Below are positions 1 to 11,482 of a DNA stretch of 64,000 bases, one piece after another (the first letter of the stretch is position 1; each line of letters begins with the position of its first letter). Both the position numbers and the translations under genes were made by a program. The DNA is taken from assembly GCA_014825775.1 (NCBI GenBank), contig MVAQ01000031.1, positions 1-64,000 of the forward strand, given 5' to 3'. The notes beneath the pieces are model-generated. The model made no database searches, was not told the DNA's origin, and saw only the letters and a program-made list of their open reading frames with translations. The DNA is from Krasilnikovozyma curviuscula (Eukaryota; Basidiomycota; Tremellomycetes; Cystofilobasidiales; Mrakiaceae).

Positions 1-453
1 CGAGAAGCGTCATGAGCGCATAGCAAAAACAAACACAAAACAGTGACACAGCAGGTTGCATTATGAATAGAGCATAAGAAAGATGAGATTCGGTAGTTAG
101 TTGTACTGGTAGCTGTCTGTTTGCCCCAATTACAGCACGATGACACTATTGTAAAACAACACGTTGCATCATTATCGAACGGGATTACTACTCTAACCTT
201 TAGTGCCAGTATAGGTAGCAAAGTCTATATCTGGGAATAAAGCCATAAAAATCTGAAACACAGCAAGGAAGAGATCAGCGCACGCACGAAACAGACCACT
301 GGGTAGTAGGAATGCTCACTTCGTCAATGATTGTATGCATCAGATGCAAATTGAGCCTATTGCTTTGAAAGACAGCAAAGATTCTTCTAGCTCCTCTTCT
401 AGCGTTCGATCTTCCTATCATGCTAGCAGCGATGTCTGTAAGTGATTAGAGAA
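1..453. other. Left-edge sequence without a recognised gene
   Basis: Low-coding sequence downstream of the sorting-nexin stop codon. No conserved frame, repeat or RNA gene was seen; it probably holds the 3' UTR of the sorting nexin and the end of an outside gene. Confidence 0.4.
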
Positions 454-3400
454 TTAGCATCTGCAAAACCAGGAAGCAGCTGCAGGATACAAACCAGGCA
501 TCATAGTAGAGAGCTTCTTTCCAGCATCAACTTTAGTTCTAGTCTTCTGTTCGTCTGTCCTAGGAACAGATCTCTCCCTAAACTTTCCACCGGGAAACGT
601 GGAATTACTGAAGGAGTTAACAATCTTGAGGAGTGATTCTTCGCCTACAACCTTGTTCAAAGAAGTTCGTAAGCGCCTATGAAGAAAGTTTACATTCTCA
701 GCACCATTGCTTCGCATTAAAGGGAATAGATGGAAGGTGATTAACCTCTCAATGGTGTCCCCAAGTAACTGTTGGAGAATGATGACGATGGCTTGTCGAC
801 GGAGCCAATTTTTCTCTTTCAGCTCGAAGATCTCTACAAAAAGATCACAAATAGGTGCAGTGAAATACCCAGTAGCAGTTTCTCCTTCGAGCGAACGGAG
901 CTCATCTGGCGCTGAAGCGTCCATGGCAGATTCGATGACAGCTGATGATCCGGTACCGTTCAGCGCTGCGCTTGGTTTGAGGTTTGACTCATTACCGGTT
1001 GTGACTGGCAATGCAACGTTAATACCGGCCATGGAAGCAAAGCCTGCTGCTTGACGTTGAAGTCGTTGGCCGATGAGGTCCAACATCGAAGGGCCGAGGG
1101 CCAGTGACTCGTCGATGGAAGTTTGTACACTCTGGAAGATGCTGGTGACCAGATTTTGGCCAAGAAGAGGAGGAAGAAAAGATCCAAGAATGTCTGTGCT
1201 CGAAGACGAAGCCTGTGTTGCAATAGTTTGTTGAGAAAGGAAAGACCGAAGCTCCATACTCGCACACAGTTCTGCAGAAGCTACTAGAGCCTATTGGGAT
1301 GGGAGTGTCATGAATGAGACCGGATTCTTTAGCATTGTCAATCAAAAGCAGCAGGACTAGCACTAGTGAACTCACCTGCAGGTACTTCTCCAGTCCTACC
1401 CTTCTAGCATCGATGAAGGCAGTAGACATGCTGGTCACTAACTTCTTGGCTGGTAGTTCGAGGCCTTTGACAGCATGTGGATACTTCTCCTTCAGAGCAG
1501 AATGCAGCAAAAAGAACTCATTAAACCGCCTGGCTATGACCCAGCCCACAATCGAGTTTTTTCCATCAGCGGCCATCTGCTTGATCTCAATGATGTAGCG
1601 GACGACCTGCTTCCCATCTTCAAGATTCGTAGTTGTTGATGAGATAAATGTTCTGGTTTTTGACGGGTCAAGTCGATTCTCGTGCTCTTGTTGTGCGTAC
1701 TGAGTCCGCTGAAAGTTGAGAGCTCGAGTTTCTCTTCGCAGACCATTGCGAGATTTTGACAACAGGTGGAGTTCATGTTGGTTCCCTGTCAGCTCAGCTT
1801 TACGAATAAGAGCATCGAGAATGACAAGCTGGTGCTCTCTCTTGTAGATCTCTTCAGAGATTTTCCTGATTTCGAGCGGAAGGTGTAAATCGCCAGGTGT
1901 TGCAAATTGGATGAGTGGGTTAGGAGCTTCATTATCGGTATCATGATCTTCTTCGAACGGGACATCTTCAACATCATCGAAAACACGTTTTTCCGGTTTT
2001 GTGAATATCATAGGTGCTGGGACAGGTGCACCTGTCGCTGTCCGGAATGGTGCTGTCGGAAGTGGGGCAGGATACGAGACACTTGTCGAGTAATTTTCTC
2101 CGTCACTTTCTTGGAAACTTTTCTTTCTTTTGATGTCTGGTGTTAGTAAGCTGTCCACACTTGGGGTAGCCGAAGGCGCACGTTGAGCTGAACCGGTCTT
2201 GATGGCACTAGGACGAGAGAATGATGGTGCTGATACAGGGGTTGGTGGAGTAGCTTTCTGACGATCTTTGTTAGATTGGTCGTGGGCAATGATGTTGGTG
2301 AGAGCTGCTTGTATGGCTTCCATCTTTTGAACCTCAACAAAATCATCGTCTTCCTCCTCCTCAGCGCCAATGTCGTCCTCCTCCTCGTCACCAAATAACG
2401 GCGCCCTGGACGATGAGATATCTGGGTCGCTACCCCCCAGAAGAAAATCGAGATTTCCTTTTTCAGTTGCGTGGTTGCCAGTAACAGTGCTATTTGAACG
2501 ATGGCTGCTTTGTAAGGCAGAGAAGTCGGTTTCTGAAGTCCAAGACGATGTCCTTCTTCGTGGGAGAGTGGTAACTCGAGAACCTCGAGACAGCTTGAAG
2601 TCAAAAGCTGGAGATGCAATTGAAAGTTGCGGACCGATAGTTGAAGGCTGTAACACGGTTCGGAAGGCTGATTCTGACCTGGAAGGCAGATGAGGGGGAC
2701 TAGGTGTTGAGTGTGATGGCTGACTGAACGGTGAAGACGCGGACGGACTTCCAAAAAGATCGTCGCTCTTGGCGACAGCCATTGCGCTAGCAACTGGCGG
2801 TGCAGTGGAGCGATGGACCATTTTAGGTGTAGGTTTCGATATGGTGGTGTGCGGCGATTTCAGGCCGGAACTTCCTCCTCCTACAGTGGTTGAGGATGAT
2901 TCAGAGACTGCTTTAAGATAGAGCCCAGACTTCTGAAAAGCAGGAATGAACTCCTCATTCATCTCATCATAGATTTGGCGTTGGGTGGAAAACATGCTGC
3001 GAAGTTTGAGAGCATCAGCACAAAGCACAACATGGGAACACAGTAATAAGACTGACCTTCTTTTCGCTTTACCAAGGCCATCTCCTTGTTCTACAAATCT
3101 CCGTATGTCCTCCTTTTCCTTTCGCAGATCTACACCGAACCTCTGAGAGATCAGCGGGTCTTCGAAGTACGCCTCTAGAAGCATCTTCATATCCTCTCTC
3201 CACGTGTTCTTCTTCTCGTCAGATTCATCTTCGTTCTCTTCATCTTCCTCCTCCAATGGTGTCTTGAAGGATTCAACCATGAGCCAGAACTGAACCAGAA
3301 CAGCGGACTTCTTCCTCTCCATGAACTCCATGAAATAGCTAACACCAGTTGGAGAAGTGAGGATCTCATAAAGACCAATTTTCTTCCCACCATCTTTGCC

Positions 3401-4860
3401 AACCTTGGTAGGTGAAACTGAAATGTCCCACTTGACGCCTGCTCCTCCGAGCGTGCTGACGCCTTCGCCTTCAGCACCGCCAGACAGGACGCGAATTCTA
3501 GCCTCGGCACGTTCTCTCGCGACGAAAAGTCTCTCCAAATGTCCTCTGAGCGCCTCGCCACCAGGACCACCTCTCAGAACTTCCAGTTCTCCTTTCGTTT
3601 TCCTGATCTCTCGAATCACATCGGACCTCAGTCGACGAGCCTCGAGGAGGGACGTGATTTTGCCGATGGATCGGACGAAGCTCTCGAATGACTTCTGGCT
3701 GGTGTGTGTGGAGATCGAAGCACGGTGTTTCTGAGATTTAGTTTTGCTAGATGGCGATTTGACAGGGGTTGATGATGAAAGTGGTTCCGCCGATAGACCA
3801 GGTGTTTGCGAAGTGGCATCCAATGCTGTTCGAAGCTGAGCTATGAGATCTTGTTCTCTCATGTAGTCGCCAACCTGTTTAGAAAGAAAGAAAATAATAA
3901 TAGTAATACAAGCAGTCAGCGCTGCGTTGCTATTGTCGCCAGGTTTGAGGTCGTGCTTCGGCTGACCTGTTTGTCGACAACGCCATTCCAAAAATCAGGT
4001 TCTCCGAGCATCTCTGTGACGATTCCGAGGACCATTGCAAGAATCTCCCTTCCAATCACGCCTGCCAGCTTCGTCGACTCCTTCGCGGGCAACAACTTGG
4101 GCAAAACCTTTTCCACCAAGCTTCTCAAATGAGCTTCCCTCGAGGCTTTGGTGTCCAACGATTTACCAGATACAGAGGAGTGGAGCGTTGTTGGCCCATA
4201 TGCTTGAGAGAGGAACAAGTCTCTTGATTCAGCTGACATGGTTGACATTTCCATAGAAGAACATCTCTTTTCAGCGTTTGAGAATGACTCCAAATGGCCA
4301 GTGAGATGAGGCACGATCTTCCCAACCATGACTTTGGCCAAGTCTACCTTCTCAGATCTGGTAATGAGCTCGCCAAGAACGTGTCGGACCGTTGAGTCAA
4401 CCGTCAAAGGGAAGACGGGTGATGGAGAGATTCGGGTAAGGTACCATGAGGAAACGAATGACGAGGAGATGAGAGAGATGATTGTATTGAGAGGAATAGT
4501 GAGAGACGGCGGTAGAGAAGGGTGAATAGCAGTTTGTGTAGTTGCTGCTGTTGACGTCGAACTGCTGGATTCCCAGGACGCCTTGAGAAGAATGGCGCTC
4601 CAAGCGCTCTTGGTCGAAATCTTCAGGCTCTTGGTAGCTTCCTGGAGTCGTTCGTTCTTCTTTGGTGCTCTCTTACTAGATGTGTCGATCAAGTACGCTG
4701 AGAGTAAGGTGAAAGGGGGAATGAGAACGACGAAGACGGACAGGATCAAGGGCGAGAAGTAAAGGATGGTGCTGAGTGGGATGAGGATGTGGGTGGTGGT
4801 AGGTGGTAGAGCAATAGCAAGAGATAGTAGACCTATCCATACCGCTAACGGAATTCCCAT
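454..4860 (-). CDS. PXA-RGS-PX-nexin-C sorting nexin (Mdm1/SNX13/SNX25-like)
   Basis: Likely an ER-anchored tether that binds phosphoinositides at endosome/vacuole or lipid-droplet contacts, as known for the Mdm1/SNX13/14 family. Modelled as four exons (4860-3967, 3874-3057, 2996-1376, 1290-454), about 1389 aa. The N-terminus has two hydrophobic segments (about residues 1-60), then a PXA domain to about 290 and an RGS-like domain at about 460-600 (Phe-Met-Glu-Phe-Met-Glu start, QFWLMVESFK). A long Ser/Pro/acidic linker follows, then a PX domain around residue 1000-1100 (ARRFNEF, later FIDARRVGLEKYL) and a C-terminal nexin domain ending with an RT-x-EK-xx-TR motif. The 60-nt intron at 2997-3056 preserves frame, so it could be retained without breaking the reading frame. 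Domain order is as in metazoan SNX13/25. The gene diverges from the GT90 gene. Family is confident; the exact organelle contact is inference. Confidence 0.86.
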
Positions 4861-5491
4861 CTGTGAATGCTAGATAGTACGACAAACTGGGAGACCAAAG
4901 TGTCGGATTCTGAGGGACGTTCAGCTGAAATGCCTGCTAGGTATTGACTCTTCGCGATTTAGTAACCTCTGGATGCGCAATGTACGAGCCTTGACAGCCC
5001 TAAAGAATGCCAAAGGCGAACAAAGTCAGTGACGGAGAATTAGCTACGATTGGACTCTGGCACAAAGGGCAATATGCTCATTCTGACCTGTACTGGCCAC
5101 AGCTGATGCTCTATCCGCCAATGACCATCCACCAGCCTGACAACACCCAATTATTATAGCGCTGTGGTGGTAAAGCAGGAGAGAGCAAGCTGAACCGACG
5201 GCGAACAGCCTGCCGCCACACTGATGGTCGATACAGCAAATCCATCTTTCCGATTTGATCATATGAAGGCATAATTTGGATCTAACCCGCAAGTGTTTCT
5301 GAATCTATGCCTACTAGATAGGTCTACTATTGTGCTTTGGATCCTTTTGGTAAACTGTGCTCCCTCAGTCGCGGTCGACTTCGCAGCTCACTCTTTTGAA
5401 ACTCAGCTGAAACCACCCCTATATACCAAGTTTTACAAGATGGCAGACAATCAGCTCTTGCAGCCAACGCTAACTTTGGCAGATGTGAAGC
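4861..5491. promoter_or_regulatory. Divergent intergenic region, sorting nexin / GT90
   Basis: Two genes diverge from this 631-bp interval. A TATATA box lies at 5420-5425, about 70 bp before the chosen GT90 start, which favours ATG 5492 over the ATG at 5441. Short frames here show no family similarity. Confidence 0.5.
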
Positions 5492-8144
5492 ATGCAGGTC
5501 ACTCTCCCCGGTTTCAAGAGGTTCATATTTCTGGCTCTGCTTCTGGCAGCCCTCACTTGGCTTCTAACGCTGACCCTGGAAGACATCACCTATCTCATCT
5601 GGAAGGACTCCAGGCTCGTAATCCGTGACGATGGACTGGTCGAACTGAGAGGGGATCTCGGAAGAAGGCATCCAGTCAGGTACATCGCAGTCTGACTAGC
5701 TTCTGTGTCGTATGAACCTTCGCCTTACCCATTTTTCTGCCCCTCTGCTGGTTGTCACCGCTTCTCGTACTCTCCGCTACGATAGAGAGCTTATACGCGA
5801 CGGAGAACGAGTCTGGAAAGACAAGTTGAGGAGCCAGAGCACCACGTTGTAGGTCGAATGAAACCCATCGTTGTTTTGCCCCTCCGACAACACTTGACAT
5901 TCATATCAATTCTCTAGAAAACGAGCTGTAGCAACGTACAAGCTAAGATATGGAATCAATCCTCCAAAAGGGTTTGAAGAGTGTGAGTCGTCTGCTCCTC
6001 TCTCTCAGTTTCAGACAAAATCAGGACTTGTATTGACGATTATGTGCATGTACCATGGCAGGGTGGAAATTCACACGTCACGTCAACCACTCACTACCAG
6101 ATGCATATGACCAGGTCTTTAGTGACATCGTCCCCCTCTTGGCTCTACCTCCTGCACTCCTCAACTCTCGCTTGAACACCATGATTGAACAGGAGCCGTT
6201 TCAGTTTACGTTCAGACTGACTCCATCGTCGCTGATGCTTCTCGGTGAACGAGCTGGAGAAATTAGACCTCAACAGTTTGGGGAACTCGTCGAAGGTTTC
6301 AGACAGTTTCTTCCAAATGATTTCAAGATCAAAGTAAACAATATGCTGGGTCTCAAGCGCGTGAACGATTTCTGACAAAGCTTTGCTCGCTTCTCGTCAG
6401 GGCATCTTCTCAGATCACGACCTTGGAACAAGAGTTATCATTGATGAATATAGAGAAGCGGCGCTTAAAGCAGTTTTAAATGGATCAGTGTTGTCAGAAG
6501 ATCAATGGACGATGTTTGAAAACAACGATCGATCGGGAGCTCTCGCTTTGGGTCCTCTGAGTGAGTGCCATCTTCGCTTTTGCATTCGCCTTATTATTCT
6601 TCTCACCTGTTTGAATTGGAATGCTAGATGCATGCAAACCTGAATCGCCAGCTGCGACCTGGCTTAAGGAAGCTGGGCCGGATTCCGAGAAGATTGATCC
6701 AGAAGACTTGGAAGTGGCAGAAGATGCAGACACTAACTCGTCCGGTAAGTTTGAAAATGGCTTTAGCTTTCCTTTTCTGGTCGTAACAAATGTGCCCTGG
6801 AAACCGCTTCAACAAACAGGCCAAATCTTGACATTCCTTCGCGATCCGAACCGGGCTTATGACTACTGCCTCCATCCTCGATCAACGAGACTACACGGTA
6901 CACTTTCCTGGGAAGGCCGAAGAGACGCTAGAGTTATACCTCAGTTCGTCTTGTCAAAACTTGCCAAGGCTGGTGAACTCCTGTCGACACCTCTTGAGGC
7001 TTATGAGAATACGACGACATTTATTCCTTGGGCGAATAGGACGACGGACAAGATCTTCTGGTAAGTGGTGTGTTCTAGTTGAATTGCCTTGGAGATCCAA
7101 TATCCAGCTGAATTTACGAGCCAACGTTCTAGGCGAGGAACAACAACTGGCGACTTCTTCAGTCACGCTAACGTCGAACGTCCTTCTTATAACTGGAGAG
7201 ATTCACATAGGATTCGACTCCAGTAAGGTCCGCTTATTATTGCACGACTTGAGATTTACTGACTACTTCCTTGTCCCCAGTACGCTGACCAACGCCCATT
7301 CAGGCTCTGCTGAAGTCCTCTTCGAATACCCTTCCCCTTCGCGAGTCGTCCTCGAGACGAAATCGTTGGCTGCACTAAACGAGAAATATATGGATGTAAG
7401 GCGATATGTCGATTTCTCCTCCAATGTCAGCACTGACATCCAGTTACTTTCGCAGGTCGGTCTCACTGGCGAACCACATCAGTGTGAAACAAGCGTATGT
7501 GAAGAAATGAAGGGCGAAATCAAAGGACGAGGTTGGATTGATCCTAGAGAAGCTTCAAAGTATAAATATGTATTTGATATCGATGGGAATGGGTGGTCGT
7601 CGAGGTACCATCGTCTACTGGCCTCGGGAGCTGTGGTGATGAAGTGCACGTCTCTCCCTGAGTGGAATACAGAGCGGCTAATACCTTGGGTGCAGTGGGT
7701 CACTTCGTTCACTCTATAACATCATGATCAATACTAATCTGTTGTTGCCCCAAAGCTACATACCCATCTCTCTCGACTTGTCTGATGTGTATCACACCAT
7801 CTCCTTTTTCGTTGGCAACTTGGACGGAACTGGGGGTCACGACTTCCTAGCTGAGAGGATAGCAGAGAATGCCAGAGAATGGACAGAAAAGTTCTGGAGA
7901 TGGGAGGGTAAGTCGTCTCTCATGACCTCTTGGCAATGCAAGGACTGACTGATTCCCTGCGCTTGCGTCAATTAGATATGCAAGGTAGGTCGCCCTTGAT
8001 ATGATGGCCGGTTCCTTTTACCTTTCATTGACGCTCTGTTTTGTTCTTTCAGCCTATATGTTCCGTCTGTTGTTGGAGTATCGGAGGGCAATGGCGGACG
8101 ATCGAGACGCGATGAGCTGGGGAGGGAAAATGAACCTATCATGA
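5492..8144 (+). CDS. CAP10-family (GT90) glycosyltransferase, CXT1-like beta-1,2-xylosyltransferase
   Basis: Probable Golgi type II glycosyltransferase; the closest remembered match is the CAP10/Cxt1 group that adds xylose to capsule and glycolipid mannose. The chosen start gives a short basic N-terminus followed by a membrane anchor (FIFLALLLAALTWLL), and a TATATA box lies about 70 bp upstream. At least ten exons. After the anchor come a stem (GERVWKDKLRSQSTTL, RYGINPPKGFEEW, KFTRHVNHSLPDAYDQV), a middle region with NRTTDKIFWRGTTTGDFF, and the conserved GT90 core FDIDGNGWSSRYHRLLASG with SLPEWNTERLIPWVQWVP. It ends with AYMFRLLLEYRRAMADD. Total is roughly 580-600 aa. Exact borders of the small exons between 5680 and 6060 are less certain. 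The donor specificity (UDP-xylose) is inference from the subfamily. Confidence 0.85.
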
Positions 8145-8247
8145 AGGGCCTTCCGATTTTAATAGAATATAGGAGCAATTCCAAGAGGAATCCTGGTTTG
8201 ACTTCCTCTAGCACCGAAAGATCTGTTCACATTTCTGCCCGCGGTAG

Positions 8248-8307
8248 CGGTGGCGCAGGTAGCGTGGGTTGCAAAACATTCATCCGCTTATTGAAACGGT
8301 ACGGTGG
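8248..8307 (+). promoter_or_regulatory. Two CGGTGG hexamers upstream of dehydroshikimate dehydratase
   Basis: CGGTGG at 8248-8253 and again at 8302-8307, within 55-115 bp of the start codon. The same hexamer recurs in four other cluster promoters. CGG is the half-site recognised by many Zn2Cys6 proteins. Candidate regulator site only. Confidence 0.35.
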
Positions 8308-8361
8308 TCAGCTCTAGCATTGTGGCTGCTTTGCTGTGCCCAACAGCGGCTCGAGATCAAT

Positions 8362-9712
8362 ATGTCGAAACCATGTATTCCTACTATGTCTTTGGGGCAT
8401 GGAGCAGCTGGCCACAGCATGGAGAGTAAATTGAAGGCTGCCAGGGCTGCCGGTTTCGAGGGCATTGAGGTAGCTCTTTCCTGTTCCGCAGTGTTTCCAA
8501 TGACAAGAGCTGACTGTTTCCATCCAGGTCTTCTATCCTTGCTTAGAATCATTCTCTCAGACTCTCCCAGGCGACACTGCTCGTGATAAGCTTCGCAATG
8601 CAGCAAAGGAAACCAAGAAAATGTGTGACGAGCTTGGGCTCACCATCATCGTTTTACAGCCGGTCTTGAACTACGACGGTATTATGGATCCTAAGGAGCA
8701 TAGCGAGAGAGTTGAAGAGATTGTTTTCCGTTTCGAGGTTAGTCTCAACTCACATTCTGAATGTACCATTTATACGATCGCCGACTGCTTCGTTGCCTCG
8801 TCAGCTTTGCAAACTCCTCGGAACAGACATCATTCAGATTCCAGCAAACTTTCGTCTCGATGATGGGATCACTGGTGACAAGGACAAGGTTGTCGCAGAC
8901 TTGAGGGAAATTGCCGCATTGGGCTTGAAAGTGTCTCCTCCAATCAGATTTGTATATGAGGCCATGTGTTGGTCAACCTTCAACTACACTTGGCAGCAGG
9001 GATGGGAGATTGTTCAGGCAGTAGATTTGCCGAACTTTGGGGTTGTCTTAGGTAAGGCTTTTGGAGAGATGGTCCTACCAGTATTTCCGCCCTTCTCTCA
9101 CACTTTTTTCGATAGATGCATTCCATATTGCGGGTTACGAGTACGCAGATCCAACTCTTCCTGGTGGAGTTCGTCCCGACGGCAAAGAACGACTTGCCAA
9201 ATCACTCAAAGAGCTCGTCGCTACCATCCCAGCTGAGCGCATCTTCTATACACAGCTGGTAGATGCAGAGAGACTCGACGTTCCATTGGGTCAAGGATCA
9301 ACCAGTCCTTACTATCTTGAAGGACAGCAACCTTACATGAGCTGGTCCAGGTGAGCAAGAGACTTTTCCAACGGCCATGAACATAACAGCTGCTAACCAG
9401 CTGATTGCACTTTCAGAAACTGTCGTGTCTTCCCTTACGAAACAGACAGGAAAGGATATATGCCTATTGAAGATGTGGCAAAAGCGTTCTTGGATACTGG
9501 ATTCCAAGGCTGGGTCAGGTAAGTGGTTAACAGGCATCTTGGAGCTTGTGATCAAAGGGGCCCACACTTACCAGCGAATCTGTCTTTACTACTCGCTCAG
9601 CTTCGAGTTATTCAACCGCTTCATCAACTCAGCAAACGAAACCATCCCTACAGACCATGCTCAAAGAGGATGGAAGTCGTGGCTAAGGCTAAAAGAGAGA
9701 TTGTCGTTGTGA
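8362..9712 (+). CDS. qa-4: 3-dehydroshikimate dehydratase (qa-4/qutC type)
   Basis: Converts 3-dehydroshikimate to protocatechuate, the exit step of quinate/shikimate catabolism in the cytosol. Six exons give about 337 aa, close to the usual fungal length. The fold is a xylose-isomerase-like TIM barrel. It opens with PTMSLGHGAAGHSMESKLKA and AGFEGIEVFYPCLES. The expected divalent-metal ligands are visible at strand ends: Glu in VYEAMCW, Asp and His in VLDAFHIAG, Gln in FYTQLVDAE, Glu in SFELFNR. The C-terminus HAQRGWKSWLRLKE is typical of the family. It is the first gene of the quinate block. The upstream 115 bp carry two CGGTGG hexamers. Family assignment is strong; substrate use is from family knowledge. 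Confidence 0.9.
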
Positions 9713-9829
9713 GATGGCATCACAATGCTCATGTCCTGCTTTGAATTCGCAAAAGCGCAAGATTTGCCATGACGAGTAAAAGATGAAAGGATATGAAATA
9801 AGCAAGTGTCTTATCTACTCCATATTGAT

Positions 9830-9975
9830 CCTTGTGGACAAGGGTATGTCAGTCTCTAGAACGACCTCTACTCCACTTACAGCGTCAGTCACGACTTGAG
9901 CCCGAACAATGAGGACGAGCATCCAGTAAAGCATTCGACACGGTAGGAAGATCTGATTTTGCGCGCTTCCCCACC
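9830..9975 (-). pseudogene. Decayed C-terminal tail of a quinate/shikimate dehydrogenase
   Basis: On the minus strand a short reading frame contains IVRAQVVTDAVSGVEVVLET, which lines up with the C-terminal tail of intact dehydrogenase A about 1.6 kb away (IVRAQVAADTAAGAKTVPET). A looser match lies just upstream (QNQIFLPC against QQKIWFGC). The nucleotide resemblance also extends through the shared cattgttcg...caagtc stretch. Three residues are missing between the two blocks. Nothing further upstream resembles a dehydrogenase: no NTD motif and no Rossmann glycines. This looks like a remnant of a duplicated or moved copy lying between the dehydratase and the ABM gene. Seen by eye only; boundaries are approximate. 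Confidence 0.6.
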
Positions 9976-10091
9976 ACAAGACGTTGGGGAGAGTAGGCAA
10001 ATGTGTCGGTACATCTGGTGGTGATTGCACCAGCTGGATTCGATCCGGTGAGTCCTTCGTGGGTAACGCGGGCGCAGTGGGGAGAACCAAT

Positions 10092-10097
10092 CCACCG
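10092..10097 (-). promoter_or_regulatory. CGGTGG hexamer upstream of the ABM gene
   Basis: Written CCACCG on the plus strand, 105 bp before the ABM start codon. Part of the recurring cluster hexamer set. Confidence 0.3.
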
Positions 10098-10201
10098 CTC
10101 GCTTTAAGCCGAAAAAAGCGTAACCTCGTTTCGCCTCTACACCTCACTCGTCATCTCCATCTGTTCTGTGAGTCCTCACCAATCATCTGCAGACATCAAC
10201 C

Positions 10202-10899
10202 ATGGCTCCAATTACTCTCATGCCGCAGTGAGTGGAACTAGCATGTCACGCTTTTCGCCGAGTTACTCGGGTGCTGACGGCTGACCCTGTTTGCTCGACT
10301 GCCTGTCTGTAGTGAGGATATCAAAGGGAAGTTCTGCACCATTGCTAGATTGAAGGCAGTTGAAGGTAAAGCAGATGAGATGGCTAGCTTGCTTGGACCT
10401 CTGTGTCGCTACTCAAATGACAAGACAAAAGAACTCGACACCCTTACGTGAGTCGCATCGAGAATCGTTACAGACCGTGGACAGTCGTAAACTAATACCT
10501 GCTGTTCATCAGTTACCGAGTGTTGAGGGGTGCCGGCCCTCAAAGCGACATATTCACGGTTGTGGAAGAGTGAGTCACCAAGTTTCTCGTAGTTTTCTCA
10601 GCTGAACTTCATAACACAACATCTTTTCGTTCTCTCCTTCCATCAATGATGACTGTGTCTTGTGATTGAATCTCTCTCTCGTCGGGCCTCCTCAGGTACG
10701 CCAACCGTGAGGCACTCACCCATCACCGGAGCTCTGAGGTAAGTGGGCTGTCGCTTCATACCTCCGGTAATTTCATGTAGGAAATTTACCCTCCTCCGTC
10801 TTCTTGTTCTGTCTTCTTGTTCAGCCATACCAAGCCTTTAGGAATTCTGGTACTATTGGTACTACGGAGGTTGTGTTCCATGAAGAGTTTGGATTGTAG
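10202..10899 (+). CDS. Small ABM-domain (quinol-monooxygenase-like) protein
   Basis: Five exons (10202-10227, 10313-10447, 10513-10569, 10696-10738, 10825-10899) join in frame to 111 aa. The protein is one antibiotic-biosynthesis-monooxygenase/dimeric alpha-beta barrel domain: CTIARLKAVEGKADEMASLL, then TLTYRVLRGAG, FTVVEEYANREALTHHRSSEPYQAF, and VVFHEEFGL. Such proteins act without a cofactor on quinols/anthrones, or serve as heme or aromatic-compound handling proteins. Its place between the dehydroshikimate dehydratase and a quinate/shikimate dehydrogenase suggests a role in aromatic (catechol/quinol) handling; that is inference. CGGTGG (as CCACCG) lies about 105 bp upstream. The high intron number in so short a gene fits the rest of the window. 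Confidence 0.82.
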
Positions 10900-11482
10900 G
10901 GTTGGTCGCAGCATGGATTGAAGTCATCGAATGTGTCTAAGATACGCCGCACAACTGTCGTTCCAGTGTCTTACCTTGAAGTTTGACGAGACAATGCTCT
11001 CTGCCACAGAAAGCAATTGTACAGTTCTGGCGGCAATGAATCTTCTCTTCTGTGGACAGTTTCCTTCACAATAGACTGTGTCAACCTCTGTGCTAGTGGC
11101 TTCCAAGCGCCGTCCATCTAGCTTACTCTAAGAAAACTCAACAGAGGAGGTACATATTGCCCCAACCATTACAACTTGAAGCGCCCGAAGAAATGATACT
11201 TAGTATTGGAAATGGTCGATGAGAGTGGAAAATGAACTCATTACGATAACTCTTCTTGAGAATGCAAAGCCACGAAACCTACTGCTGGCTTGTTGCCATG
11301 TAAAACCTTCGTGGAGCAACAATTCTAGAGCAAACAAGCAAACAAGACAATTGTTTGCTACGAGAAGCGTGTGCGTCAGGTGAAATCTCGCGATTGGACA
11401 ATTTACGGTGTTGGCAGAACATCAACTAGAATAGAGACCTGTACGGTGGGATTGAAAAAAAAAAACTACTTCTCAGATTAAT
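10900..11482. other. Convergent intergenic region, ABM / dehydrogenase A
   Basis: 3' ends of two convergent genes meet here. A perfect 9-bp hairpin (AGCAAACAA, 5-nt loop, TTGTTTGCT) lies at 11337-11359. No gene was recognised. Confidence 0.45.

Noticed and set aside
2143..2793. 216-codon minus-strand open frame
   Set aside because: Overlaps the low-complexity linker of the sorting nexin in another frame; composition is a shadow of Ser/Pro codons.
5293..5628. 111-codon frame upstream of the GT90 gene
   Set aside because: Overlaps the GT90 first exon in another frame and has no conserved features; the TATA position favours the later start.
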